Source: a virus. Taken from it: DNA of 52,979 bases. A model generated the notes under the pieces. It was not told where the DNA came from and did not search any database. It saw only the letters and a program-made list of their open reading frames with translations. The position numbers were made by a program, and so were the translations under genes. The stretch lies in the IMG/VR virus record IMGVR_UViG_3300017917_002451, positions 1-52,979 of that record; one strand, 5' to 3'. Below, piece by piece: positions 19,032-27,343 of this stretch (position 1 is its first letter; each line of letters begins with the position of its first letter).

Positions 19032-19115
19032 TTGTTTTTCTCCTTAAATTTCAATGACAGTTCTATTGCCTACGCGGTTGGTTCCGCATAAACACTCTAT
19101 TAAGAGCGAACGTAT

Positions 19116-19123
19116 TATTTATT
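19116..19123 (-). promoter_or_regulatory. Late-promoter-like box AATAAATA
   Basis: Minus-strand AATAAATA between the gp23 terminator and the 296-residue gene. It gives a leader of roughly 80 bases containing a small CTCTTAATAGAG hairpin and ending in AAGGAGA. Confidence 0.55.
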
Positions 19124-19133
19124 TTATATCAGC

Positions 19134-19159
19134 AATAAGCCCGCATATGCGGGCTTATT
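19134..19159 (-). terminator. Rho-independent terminator after major capsid gene
   Basis: A perfect inverted repeat AATAAGCCCGCAT/ATGCGGGCTTATT centred at 19146/19147, just after the gp23 stop at 19181 on the minus strand. Stem pairs continue into A/T runs on both sides. Confidence 0.85.
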
Positions 19160-19180
19160 ATTTCTCCAATTAAGGTTTGA

Positions 19181-20362
19181 TTACTTGAAGCTTACGTTAG
19201 CAGAAGTAATACGAACCTTACCTAGGTAGTCAGCAGCGTTACCTAAGCTAGATGCTGTGTTTGTTAACTCAACATAGCCGTAACGTGTCATGAAGCCAAC
19301 TACTGGCTCGAATGTTGCTGGGTCTAGAACAACACCAGAGCTCATTAGAGGAATATATGGGCAGTAGAATGCAGCAGCATCTGCCTCGCTTGTTCCCTTG
19401 TAACCAACTAGGATCTGGTTGTCGTCGTCGGTATCGCTCTTGTATGCGTCAACATAAACACGCATAGCACCATTTAGAGTACCAACAAACTTGGTGTTTG
19501 TGGGTGCTTCGAAAGTGCCTTCTGTAGTACGTGCAAATGCGCTAGTTGTAGCAGACTGAAGGATTGTTAGAGCCTGGTTGCTGACAACTGCCCAGTTTGC
19601 GCTACCACGACGTGTACGCTGAGCAATCAAGTTGCTTACACGGTTGATTTGAATTGCTAGAGCAGCATGTTCGTCACCAACGAATGTAGCTGTACCAGAA
19701 ACTAGAGCCTGGTCATATGTTTCTTCAACTTGAGCTAATCTACGTAGAGATGTTAGAATCTCTTGATCGATTTCAGCAGTAATTTCTTGTGCTAGAGCAG
19801 CCATGATTTCTGCTTCGATATCAATACCTTGCTGTGCTTGAGCATCTTGAGCGGCTTCAAATGTCCAGCGAGCTGATAGCTTGCGGCTCTTAGCTTCGAC
19901 TGGTGCCTTCAAGATTTGAATGCTCATACGCTTACCTGGTGTACCTTCTAGAGCGCTGGTTGCAGCAGCCTTAGGAGTTGCGTCAACGCCATTACCAGAA
20001 TAAGCAGCAGCAATCTTGAATGGGCTTAGAGCTTCTTCACCTGCGATAATTCCAGCGTTTGCGTCAGCGTCAGCATAACGAACACGTAGAGTATGAATTT
20101 GACCAACTGGACCGGTCATTGGCTGAACACCAATGATTTCGTTCGCAATAACTGTTGGCATAACACGACGAATTACTGGCAGAATAACACGGTTTAGTGT
20201 TGCAACGTTACCTGCGCTGGTTGCGCCTGCTGTTGCAGCTTCTGCTAGATACTTGCGTGTGTTTTCTAAACAAACACTCATGCTTGCTTTACGGTTACCG
20301 GATAGGCCTTCAAGCAGAGCATCTTTGGTCTCTGACCATCTTTCATTTAATAGTTGTGACAT
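19181..20362 (-). CDS. 23: Major capsid protein gp23
   Basis: A 393-residue protein that matches T4 gp23 by its conserved block ANEIIGVQPMTGPVGQIHTL at about residues 91-110 and by its place at the end of the 20-21-22-23 order. It forms the hexamers of the head shell. T4 gp23 is 521 residues, so this is a compact version. A (L/I)-x-E site (YLAE, E41) followed by AATAGATSAG is a likely gp21 cleavage point and would leave a mature protein of about 352 residues. An AAGGAGA Shine-Dalgarno precedes the ATG. The gene lies 19 bases after gp22 and has a strong terminator behind it. I see no separate late promoter immediately upstream, so it may be co-transcribed with gp22. Confidence 0.96.
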   Translation of the reverse strand: MSQLLNERWSETKDALLEGLSGNRKASMSVCLENTRKYLAEAATAGATSAGNVATLNRVILPVIRRVMPTVIANEIIGVQPMTGPVGQIHTLRVRYADADANAGIIAGEEALSPFKIAAAYSGNGVDATPKAAATSALEGTPGKRMSIQILKAPVEAKSRKLSARWTFEAAQDAQAQQGIDIEAEIMAALAQEITAEIDQEILTSLRRLAQVEETYDQALVSGTATFVGDEHAALAIQINRVSNLIAQRTRRGSANWAVVSNQALTILQSATTSAFARTTEGTFEAPTNTKFVGTLNGAMRVYVDAYKSDTDDDNQILVGYKGTSEADAAAFYCPYIPLMSSGVVLDPATFEPVVGFMTRYGYVELTNTASSLGNAADYLGKVRITSANVSFK

Positions 20363-20381
20363 TTCCTATTGTCTCCTTGAA

Positions 20382-21467
20382 TTATTTTAGACCCGCCAAC
20401 TTACGGATGTCTAATATATTATCTAAGCCTACCTCTGGCTTGCTTTCTTTATCACCGGTGACTTCGGTGCTTTCTTTCAAAACTGTTTTCACAGATTTTT
20501 TCTTCTCGCCTTCAATAACTGCGGGTAGGTATTTGTCGTATGCATCACGTAACCTAGGAGTTTTTACACTCTCAAGTAACGATTGCATAACTTCTCTTTT
20601 ATCAGCGCCCAAAGGTGCTAACAATTCAGCCATAACAGCCTTACGCTCCATTAAATCTTTAGCAACACGAATTTCGCGGTCTTTGGATTCAACGATTGTA
20701 GATTTTTCTGCAACAGCCTGTTTTGCTTCAGATAACTCATATTCTTTTTGTTGAATTATCTTTAACAATTTACTTGTTTCGGATTTTTCATTTAGATAAG
20801 AACTAGAATATTCTTGTGCAAATGCTTCGAATAAACGACGTCCAAAATTGTTTTCTCTTGCACTATCGATGTCTTCTTTCAACTGATTAATTTCAGCTGT
20901 AAGATTTTTTGCTACTACATTTTCAACAACTTTAGCACTACGTTCAATGAACTTCTTTTTAACTTGTTCAAATTGTGCCTTAGCTTCACGTACTAGTTTG
21001 ACTTTAGTCTCTGCTAGATCACGCTTGTCAATGGCAAATTCTTTGATCTCTTTAGATAGAGCATGAACAACAAACTGCTCTAATTTATGGAAATTTTCTG
21101 TGACTTTGTTACGATCACGTTGGAATTCCACGAGTTCTTTTCCTAGCTGATTTAAAATAAAGGATTCTAATTTTTTAGAATCTTCATTCATCTTACGTTG
21201 ATAAGCTACTTTAGCTTCCGCTAAAGCTTTTTTATCTTCTGCAAGTTCAGCCATTTCTGCGGCCAATCTCTCGCTCAACATCTTGTCGATTGCTTCAACC
21301 ATTACACTTCTATCATGAGTGTACTTTTGAGCAAATTCTTCTCGAAGTTCAGCGGTGACTTGGTCGCGATTCTCCTGAATCTTTTTAGTGAAGGCAGATT
21401 CTATCTCAGATTTTACTTCTTCCGACATCATCCCGCTCTCTACTAATTTTTTGAATGCGTCCAACAT
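20382..21467 (-). CDS. 22: Prohead core scaffolding protein gp22
   Basis: A 361-residue, highly charged, mostly helical protein with long coiled-coil stretches (for example EMAELAEDKKALAEAKVAYQ and VQQ-poor, Lys/Glu-rich repeats). It lies between the protease gp21 and capsid gp23, exactly as gp22 does in T4. It assembles the inner core of the prohead and is cut into small peptides by gp21. The C-terminus ends LDNILDIRKLAGLK, a short conserved tail in this family. The reading frame opens with a GTG at 21470 directly followed by ATG at 21467; I prefer the ATG, which sits 6 bases after AGGAG. Numerous (L/I)-x-E sites suit processing by gp21. Confidence 0.9.
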   Translation of the reverse strand: MLDAFKKLVESGMMSEEVKSEIESAFTKKIQENRDQVTAELREEFAQKYTHDRSVMVEAIDKMLSERLAAEMAELAEDKKALAEAKVAYQRKMNEDSKKLESFILNQLGKELVEFQRDRNKVTENFHKLEQFVVHALSKEIKEFAIDKRDLAETKVKLVREAKAQFEQVKKKFIERSAKVVENVVAKNLTAEINQLKEDIDSARENNFGRRLFEAFAQEYSSSYLNEKSETSKLLKIIQQKEYELSEAKQAVAEKSTIVESKDREIRVAKDLMERKAVMAELLAPLGADKREVMQSLLESVKTPRLRDAYDKYLPAVIEGEKKKSVKTVLKESTEVTGDKESKPEVGLDNILDIRKLAGLK

Positions 21468-21484
21468 CACGTTCTCCTATACGG

Positions 21485-22108
21485 TTATTTCAAACCGTTA
21501 ATAATGTTAAGCATCGCCTCGCGGAGATACTTTTGCTTCTTAGGATCTTCTCTGGTTTCTAGTGCTGTTCTATACGATGCCAAACCACCTCGTGTATTCA
21601 TCAAATGTTCATACACTGGTGTAGGATACGCACCAGGAGCACTAGGTTGAGCTACTATATCTACTGTTATGATTTCAAACTCAGAAACTTCACCAGACAT
21701 ATCGTTAACGTTTCCGCTACCTCTACTACTGACACCAAGTTTCACACCGCTTTCAAGCATAGTACGAATTAAGTTGCCCATCGGTGTAGGAAGGATTTTC
21801 ATCTTTCCATAACCATTAGGACCTTCCATCCACATTTGAGTAATCATATGGGACACACGGTCTAAATTAACTTTAAGATCATCTGGGTGGTCAACTTCAC
21901 CTAAAACACTGTAACCATTTTGTATTTGATCATTTAAAGTTTTAACAGCAATCTCTATCTCTTTAACAGGATAAACTCGTTGGTTAGCATTGCGTATGCC
22001 ACCCTGAATTGCTATCCCTTTGAGATAAAGATTTTTACCGTCTTTGTCATCAGACTCAAGCACTGCTTGAGCCTGATCAAAACTTAAATGTTCTCTTAGA
22101 TATTGCAT
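21485..22108 (-). CDS. 21: Prohead maturation protease gp21
   Basis: A 207-residue protein, close to the 212 residues of T4 gp21. Family hallmarks are GIAIQGGIRNANQRVYP (residues 31-47), the His motif GEVDHPDDLKVNLDRVSH with H74, and the Ser motif LGVSSRGSGNV with S127/S128. The His and Ser are the expected catalytic residues of the herpesvirus-assemblin-like fold. The enzyme works inside the prohead, cutting gp22, gp23 and core proteins after (L/I)-x-E. The gene lies 12 bases after the gp67-like gene and 14-18 bases before gp22, in T4 order. Confidence 0.94.
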   Translation of the reverse strand: MQYLREHLSFDQAQAVLESDDKDGKNLYLKGIAIQGGIRNANQRVYPVKEIEIAVKTLNDQIQNGYSVLGEVDHPDDLKVNLDRVSHMITQMWMEGPNGYGKMKILPTPMGNLIRTMLESGVKLGVSSRGSGNVNDMSGEVSEFEIITVDIVAQPSAPGAYPTPVYEHLMNTRGGLASYRTALETREDPKKQKYLREAMLNIINGLK

Positions 22109-22120
22109 TAGCTTCTCTAA

Positions 22121-23071
22121 TTAATTACCAGATACTACTGACTTAACATTGCGCTCACCTTGTTTTTCGCTCTTAGCGCCGGTGCCTGCCATATTACCAG
22201 TAGGGTTATTTTGATGTGTGCTAGCTACTTTGTCTAAAGTTTTTGTACCACTTTTTACACCGTTGACATTAAGTGTTCCACTTTTTGTGAATTCACCTTT
22301 AGCTTTTGGAGTAGTACCACCTTTTTCTTCGCCACCTTGTGCAATATTAGATGCACGGGCATCAGAACTTGGACGACCTTTTGCAGAACTTACTGGGCCT
22401 GCTTTACCGTCACCTTCTTCTGCTTTGCCTTTTTTCTCGGCACCGTGACCATCACTGACTTTTTCAGAATATTCACGTAGTCGACGACCTTCTGCAATTC
22501 CCATCATTAGACTTTCGTCTTCTTGGTCATCGTCTTCGGTATCATCTTCTTCATCATCAAATTCCATGTCAGCAGCAGCGTCATCTGCAGGCATATCGCC
22601 TTCCATGTCACCGTCTACTTTGGCTAATAGGTCTTGGAATTCAGCATGTAATTGAGATACTACGTCAAGGATTTGTTTCTCACCTTGGCTAACATCTCCA
22701 CCTGCATCTCCCATGTCCATTGCATCTGGATCTTCTATATCTTTTACAAGTTTGTCGCCTGAATCTCCACCAATTTCTAATGTGGTTTCATCATCGTCCA
22801 TGGCATATGATTCGTCTTGCTCCTCATCGTCCATGTCTTCTTCTACAGACTCATCTTGTTCTTCGTCATCGTAAGAACCTTCTTCTACAGATTCGTCTTG
22901 TTCTTCAGAGTCTTCTTCTACAGACTCATCTTGTTCTTCTGCTTCTTCAGCAATCATTTGTTCATAAATTTCTCTTGATTTCTCAACAACAATTTCATGG
23001 AATAACTCGTTCGCCTTATCCATTTCCTCGTTGACAAGATAATCTAAAAGTTTTTCAAACTTTTCTGACAT
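22121..23071 (-). CDS. 67: Acidic prohead core protein, gp67-like with long extension
   Basis: A 316-residue, very acidic protein at the place of T4 gp67/gp68, between the portal and gp21. The N-terminus (KLLDYLVNEEMDKANELFHE) resembles the helical start of T4 gp67, followed as in gp67 by an acidic tract. Here the tract contains four copies of EEQDESVEE at about residues 45-90. T4 gp67 is only 80 residues, so this is a greatly extended version. The C-terminal 120 residues are low-complexity, rich in Gly, Lys, Ser and Thr (GEEKGGTTPKAKGEFTKSGT). It is probably an internal core protein that is degraded or packaged. The assignment rests on position and N-terminal similarity, so it is moderately sure. 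Confidence 0.72.
   Translation of the reverse strand: MSEKFEKLLDYLVNEEMDKANELFHEIVVEKSREIYEQMIAEEAEEQDESVEEDSEEQDESVEEGSYDDEEQDESVEEDMDDEEQDESYAMDDDETTLEIGGDSGDKLVKDIEDPDAMDMGDAGGDVSQGEKQILDVVSQLHAEFQDLLAKVDGDMEGDMPADDAAADMEFDDEEDDTEDDDQEDESLMMGIAEGRRLREYSEKVSDGHGAEKKGKAEEGDGKAGPVSSAKGRPSSDARASNIAQGGEEKGGTTPKAKGEFTKSGTLNVNGVKSGTKTLDKVASTHQNNPTGNMAGTGAKSEKQGERNVKSVVSGN
22811..22943 (-). repeat. Tandem coding repeat of EEQDESVEE units
   Basis: Four near-copies of a unit encoding (D/E)EEQDESVEE(D/G) lie in the acidic tract of the gp67-like gene. The DNA copies are similar enough (TCTTCTTCTACAGACTCATC type) to allow slippage, so the tract may vary in length between relatives. Confidence 0.7.
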
Positions 23072-23253
23072 TGCGGGTCTCCTTAATTAGCTTGGCAAGG
23101 CTGTCGAGTATATTTACAGCCAAGATGATATACTTATGTGAAATAGGCCAAAAACGGTTCGTTTTAGGCAAGTAGACGCAGAGATTTACTCTGGATTTGA
23201 CAGTTTTAGTGCAAAAATATTTATTTTTTAGAAAGACAAGTTAAAATATGAGA
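23072..23253 (-). other. Structured leader of the gp67-like gene
   Basis: A 182-base gap. On the minus strand it holds, from upstream to downstream, an AATAAATA late-promoter-like box (23218-23225), a CAGAG/CTCTG hairpin (23179-23193), a 10-bp hairpin with one mismatch (GCCTAAAACG with its complement, about 23147-23169) and a GGCTGT/ACAGCC hairpin (23099-23121). An AAGGAGA-like Shine-Dalgarno lies close to the ATG. A leader of roughly 140 bases is unusually long among the late genes here. The hairpins may protect the RNA or terminate the preceding small transcript. Confidence 0.5.
23218..23225 (-). promoter_or_regulatory. Late-promoter-like box AATAAATA
   Basis: Minus-strand AATAAATA in the gap upstream of the gp67-like core protein. 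Its distance to the ATG at 23071 implies a leader of about 140 bases. Confidence 0.5.
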
Positions 23254-23493
23254 TTATTCTGTAGGTTCAGCAGGAGTAGCATACATCATTCTTACTAATT
23301 CTAAGTCAGCTTTTGATTCTTGTTCTCGTGCATCACCTGCTTTTCTAAGCTCATTTAACATTTTTAGAGTCAAACGACTCTTTCTAAGATCTGCGCTTTT
23401 TAAAACGCTAGTATCTCTATCAGAATCGTAACGATCGTTATTTCTAAGATCGTGTTTGTCTTTGTCAAAATAAATGAATTCTTGCAGTAGCAT
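23254..23493 (-). CDS. Small conserved protein between portal and core protein genes (79 aa)
   Basis: A 79-residue charged helical protein, with MLLQEFIYFDKDKHDLRNND at the start and a centre reading SADLRKSRLTLKMLNELRKA. Small proteins with the same central pattern (R-K-x-R-L-T-L-K-M-x-N-E-L-R-K-A) occur at this exact place, next to gp20, in T4-like cyanophages as hypotheticals. Its position corresponds to T4 gp67/gp68, so a prohead-core role is likely but not shown. There is no Shine-Dalgarno, and a GATAAATA late-promoter-like box ends only 6 bases before the ATG, so the mRNA could be nearly leaderless. Confidence 0.68.
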   Translation of the reverse strand: MLLQEFIYFDKDKHDLRNNDRYDSDRDTSVLKSADLRKSRLTLKMLNELRKAGDAREQESKADLELVRMMYATPAEPTE

Positions 23494-23498
23494 GTAGA

Positions 23499-23506
23499 TA
23501 TTTATC
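23499..23506 (-). promoter_or_regulatory. Late-promoter-like box GATAAATA next to a start codon
   Basis: Minus-strand GATAAATA directly after the gp20 stop and 6 bases before the ATG at 23493. If the start point is 6-7 bases past the box, as in T4, transcription would begin at or next to the ATG. Confidence 0.5.
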
Positions 23507-25201
23507 TTATTGCGGAGGCACTTCTGGAGCAGGTGCAGGAGCCTGTCCTTCTAGATCACCTTCTAAATCGTCTTCAGGTTGTGTTGACGATTCTAATCCT
23601 TCAATATCTCCAGTTATTCCGCCAGCAGTAATACCTGCACTGCGTAATTCGGCTTGAGAGCTAAGATTAGTACCTTGATCTAGATTTTCTTCTCGCCACA
23701 TTTTTTCGTTTTCTGCAATTTCTTCAGTGGTCATGCCTAGGAAACGCTTCATTGCAAAACGTTTGCTCATAAAAGGTATTTCTACTAAACCTGTAAATGT
23801 AGCTACTCGAGCAGTGTCCATTTCTGCTTGACGATAGGCAGCAAAGTTCTGCGGTGGATTAAATTTAATATCAAATAAATTACGGTCAACATTGATACCT
23901 TTTGTACTTAGATACATTTTAAATTCTGTATCAAAAGGATCGTTTATTAAACTTTGTAGTCGCTCACAGTATTTGTTGAATCGTAATTCTTGAATGTAGG
24001 CTGTTCCAACTCGACCATCATTGAAGTTAGATCCTCCGTCGTCGGGACCAGTAGGTAGATAACTGCTAGGAATCCGTAAAGCCCTAAACAACTTATTAGT
24101 AAAATAGCGTAAGTCATCGATTTCTCCCAAATTAGTTCCGCCAGGTAAGATTTCTACCTTAGAACCTCGGCCTTCTGCTGTCTGTGGGAAAAAGTAATCT
24201 TCGTTGATGCTTAAAGGATTGTAAGCAGCATCTATAACGCTTTGGCTACCTCCAGCTGAGCTAGGTATTCTGCGTTGATTTACTTCATTTTTTACACGTT
24301 CAACAAAGCTCATGGCAATATGACTAGGCATATTACCCACATCTATATAAAATACACGACGTTCTGGTGCTCGTTGAACTCTGTATATAATAATTGCATC
24401 TTCAAGTAATTCTTTTTGCTTGTATACTTTAAAGATAGTTTCCATTAGGCTATTACCAAACGGAAAATTGTTATCTAAACCTTCACTTAGACTTATGTGT
24501 ATTACATGTTCTGCTTCTATAGCATGTTGGTGCTGACTTACATTAAACCTACTACCAGCACCTTGCGGATATGCGCCTACCATACCTCTTTGCTGTGCCC
24601 CGCCGGTAACATACGCTGTACCACCAGGAACTACATTTTGATTAGTTGGGTTAATTTGTGTTACACTTAAATTTGTAAAATTAGGATTTATATCTCGAAC
24701 ATGATATTGTTCTGGTTTTTTACCTTCAGATTCATTAACAATAATTTTATCTACTTTAGCAGGATCAACATAAAACCATTTTTGAGTTTCAGGATCGCGA
24801 ATAAAAAAGCTATCACCGTACTTGAAACAATTTCTTACAATTTTAAAAATTCTAGTTCTAAAATTATTAATCTTACACCATTGCTGTAAGTATTTTTTAA
24901 TAATAGTAATTTCTGTAGTAGTAGCCTGATCTTTAAAAAATACTTGAAATGGCGTACCGTTTTCTTCGTTAATTTGAGTGCAAAATTCTGCTAAAATATC
25001 AAATGCGGCGTTAACTTCGCTGTCAGTATCCATAGCATCGTACTGACTATATCTTTCTAATCTATTAGGATGTCCAGAATAAAGATCTGGTAGATAGCTG
25101 CTGTAATTACTGCGTGTAGGGCTAGCATTAGAGGACGAACTTCCAACTGGACTTAGTTGACCACTATTGCTAACAGGAGTAAAATATTTTTTCCAACTCA
25201 C
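23507..25201 (-). CDS. 20: Portal vertex protein gp20
   Basis: A 564-residue protein, slightly longer than T4 gp20 (524). Typical gp20 features are the N-terminal RYSQYDAMDTDSEVNAAFDI block, KYGDSFFIRDPETQKWFYVD at about residues 125-145, YRVQRAPERRVFYIDVGNMP near 280, and the TGPDDGGSNFNDGRVGTAYI region near 390. It forms the twelve-subunit ring through which DNA enters and leaves the head and from which prohead assembly starts. The C-terminus is a Gln/Pro/acidic tail (DDLEGDLEGQAPAPAPEVPP). The gene lies 14 bases after the tape-measure gene and heads the 20-67-21-22-23 order. Confidence 0.95.
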   Translation of the reverse strand: MSWKKYFTPVSNSGQLSPVGSSSSNASPTRSNYSSYLPDLYSGHPNRLERYSQYDAMDTDSEVNAAFDILAEFCTQINEENGTPFQVFFKDQATTTEITIIKKYLQQWCKINNFRTRIFKIVRNCFKYGDSFFIRDPETQKWFYVDPAKVDKIIVNESEGKKPEQYHVRDINPNFTNLSVTQINPTNQNVVPGGTAYVTGGAQQRGMVGAYPQGAGSRFNVSQHQHAIEAEHVIHISLSEGLDNNFPFGNSLMETIFKVYKQKELLEDAIIIYRVQRAPERRVFYIDVGNMPSHIAMSFVERVKNEVNQRRIPSSAGGSQSVIDAAYNPLSINEDYFFPQTAEGRGSKVEILPGGTNLGEIDDLRYFTNKLFRALRIPSSYLPTGPDDGGSNFNDGRVGTAYIQELRFNKYCERLQSLINDPFDTEFKMYLSTKGINVDRNLFDIKFNPPQNFAAYRQAEMDTARVATFTGLVEIPFMSKRFAMKRFLGMTTEEIAENEKMWREENLDQGTNLSSQAELRSAGITAGGITGDIEGLESSTQPEDDLEGDLEGQAPAPAPEVPPQ

Positions 25202-25215
25202 TTTGTTTTTCCTTA

Positions 25216-27267
25216 TTATGCAAATGCATCACCGCTTAGGGCTTTGGTTGCATCCACATTACGTTTTGTATATTCAGCTACCTGTTTCATTGTATGTAAC
25301 ATTTGACTGTTTACACTATTTAATTGTTCTACAAGACCTTTAAGATTATTTGCCGCTGAGCCGTCCATTAAACTTGATAATTGGCTAGGAGTCATTACAG
25401 ATTCCTGGCCATGTAAAGTAACATTAGTTCCGTTACCAAAATCTTCAAATAGCTTACCAGTTACACCGTAACTGCCAAATGCTCGCCCACTAAGTGCTTT
25501 TGTTTCAGCCTCTATTCTAGAGTTTGCACCCCTATTAGCAAACATATCTAATCCTAGAAAACTACCAATGTTTTCTATTCCTCTAGCTAGTCCAGATTCT
25601 GCTTTTTCATACCATTTCATTTTATCCCAATTTGCCTGATCCTGTCTTAATGCTGCCTCATCGGGTCCTGCCTTTAATTTGGTCCAAGTTCCTGCTACAA
25701 TTTCTGTAACGCCATCTACTATATCTTTGATAATTTTTTGTCTGCCTTCGGGTGTAAAAAGATTTTCTGCAAAGTTTACAAGTTTATTTGCTATTCCGTG
25801 TAATTCATCGACAATTCTACTCATTATCGGCATCAGTTTTCCGCTTAATAAAGAAAGTATTTGAGACATTTTAGCATTAAACTCTTTCATGTTTGCTTCC
25901 ATTGATAATGCATTTGCCAAATCGGCATTTCTGGTCGCCGCGGCCGCATCGGCGGCAGCTTTCTCAGCTTGCAACTGTCTCTCTCGTTCTTCTAAATTTT
26001 CAGCACCTGCATTTTTTAGTGCTGTAAAATTTTTAGCTAACGGTCCAATACTTTCGGCAACAGCTTCTCCTTGTAAGGCCAATGCCTGCATTGGTTTAGC
26101 GATTCTAGGATATGCTTCTGCGGCAGCAGTCTGTAATTCTGCTACTCGCCTAATAGTTTGAGACTTAAATTGCTCAACAGAAACACTAGTGTTCATTGCT
26201 GCATCTGTTTGATTTCTTAGCTTCTCTGCTAGTTCACCACCTAATGCTGTTAATAATTTTCCTTGTTGTCCTTGCACAGCAATTCCCATAGCCTGTGCTT
26301 TAACTATTTCTGCTCCTCCTTTACCGGCAACTTGCATTGCTTCGTTAACTTGACTTTGTAGTTTTTTTGCTTCGTCGGGATTTAATGTAGCTAAAAATGC
26401 TTGGAAGTTAGATTCTTGCATAGCTTCTTCTAACTCTTTTTGTTGCGCTTCTCTAGATTTTCCTGTAATTCTTGCTAAAAGATCTAATTCTTTACCATAC
26501 GCTACGGCGGCCTCAGCTACACCTTTGTAATCAGTTTGTTGTTGTCTATTTAGGCCGCCAACTGTTCTAGCATAGCTTGTTGTTAGTTTGTTTAAGTCTT
26601 CATAACTAAAACCTAAATTTTTTAATTGTTCACCAAACCCCCCAGTACGTGTTATTTCTAGGTTAATATTCTTTAAATTCTTAGCACCTTGGTTAGCACT
26701 TGTACCAATAAATTGCAAAGTATCTGCACTTTGTTTTAAGTTTTGTACAAAAAATTCTAATGAAACTTTTGAGTTTAATGCTGTTTCTCTTAAATTATTT
26801 AGGCCAGTACCAAAATTAATACCAGATTGTGTTAATGATCTAAATTGTTCTAAATTTTCTGTTTGTATCTTTGCTAAGGACGCAAATAACTGGGCCACTA
26901 TACCTATAATAGGAAGGTCTTTAAATGCAAGGAATACATCTTCCAATTTAGCATTACCTGTTGCCGCACTAGCGCCAAAACTTGCTAAGTTACTAGCAGT
27001 TTTAGCAATTCCGCCAGCTAAGTCAGCCAATGCACTGCCAACTACTACTCCAGCAGAACCAAGTTTACCGGTTTTTTTCGATGTTAGTTCGGCTTGATCA
27101 CCTAATGACTTTAATCTGTTTTCTTGGTCGGCAATCAGTTTAGGATCAACACCTGATTTTTTAGCTAATGCTGATATAAAAGACGTTTGAGCTCTGCCTT
27201 GGTTCCTAGACTCCTTGAGCAATTGCTCAAGAATTTGTTCCGTTGCAGCAGTATCGATTCCGGCCAT
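25216..27267 (-). CDS. 29: Tail length tape-measure protein (gp29-like)
   Basis: A 683-residue, mostly helical, Ala/Gln/Lys-rich protein. Hydrophobic stretches (ALADLAGGIAKTASNLASFG; LPIIGIVAQLFASLA at about residues 115-130; MSQILSLLSGKLMPIMSRIV near 465) alternate with long coiled-coil-prone helices (LQAEKAAADAAAATRNADLA). The C-terminus has LHGQESVMTPSQLSSLMDG, a sequence type common near the end of phage tape measures. T4 gp29 is 590 residues. The protein would sit inside the tail tube and set its length. Just upstream and divergent lies gp26 with its gp51-like extension, the probable tail assembly factors. gp29 is inferred from length, composition and context rather than close similarity. 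Confidence 0.8.
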   Translation of the reverse strand: MAGIDTAATEQILEQLLKESRNQGRAQTSFISALAKKSGVDPKLIADQENRLKSLGDQAELTSKKTGKLGSAGVVVGSALADLAGGIAKTASNLASFGASAATGNAKLEDVFLAFKDLPIIGIVAQLFASLAKIQTENLEQFRSLTQSGINFGTGLNNLRETALNSKVSLEFFVQNLKQSADTLQFIGTSANQGAKNLKNINLEITRTGGFGEQLKNLGFSYEDLNKLTTSYARTVGGLNRQQQTDYKGVAEAAVAYGKELDLLARITGKSREAQQKELEEAMQESNFQAFLATLNPDEAKKLQSQVNEAMQVAGKGGAEIVKAQAMGIAVQGQQGKLLTALGGELAEKLRNQTDAAMNTSVSVEQFKSQTIRRVAELQTAAAEAYPRIAKPMQALALQGEAVAESIGPLAKNFTALKNAGAENLEERERQLQAEKAAADAAAATRNADLANALSMEANMKEFNAKMSQILSLLSGKLMPIMSRIVDELHGIANKLVNFAENLFTPEGRQKIIKDIVDGVTEIVAGTWTKLKAGPDEAALRQDQANWDKMKWYEKAESGLARGIENIGSFLGLDMFANRGANSRIEAETKALSGRAFGSYGVTGKLFEDFGNGTNVTLHGQESVMTPSQLSSLMDGSAANNLKGLVEQLNSVNSQMLHTMKQVAEYTKRNVDATKALSGDAFA

Positions 27268-27293
27268 TGTATTTTTTCCTGGTTATCTATGTA

Positions 27294-27301
27294 TATAAAT
27301 A
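27294..27301 (+). promoter_or_regulatory. Exact T4-type late promoter box TATAAATA for gp26
   Basis: Plus-strand TATAAATA ends 42 bases before the gp26 ATG. It matches the T4 late element exactly. The opposing minus-strand box for the tape-measure gene lies 22 bases further on, so the two divergent transcripts overlap at their 5' ends. Confidence 0.65.
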
Positions 27302-27323
27302 TGTTGAGAGATTAATCTAAACT

Positions 27324-27331
27324 TATTTATC
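27324..27331 (-). promoter_or_regulatory. Late-promoter-like box GATAAATA for the tape-measure operon
   Basis: Minus-strand GATAAATA, 56 bases upstream of the tape-measure start at 27267, heading the head operon. One mismatch from TATAAATA. Confidence 0.5.
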
Positions 27332-27343
27332 GGAACTAAAAAT

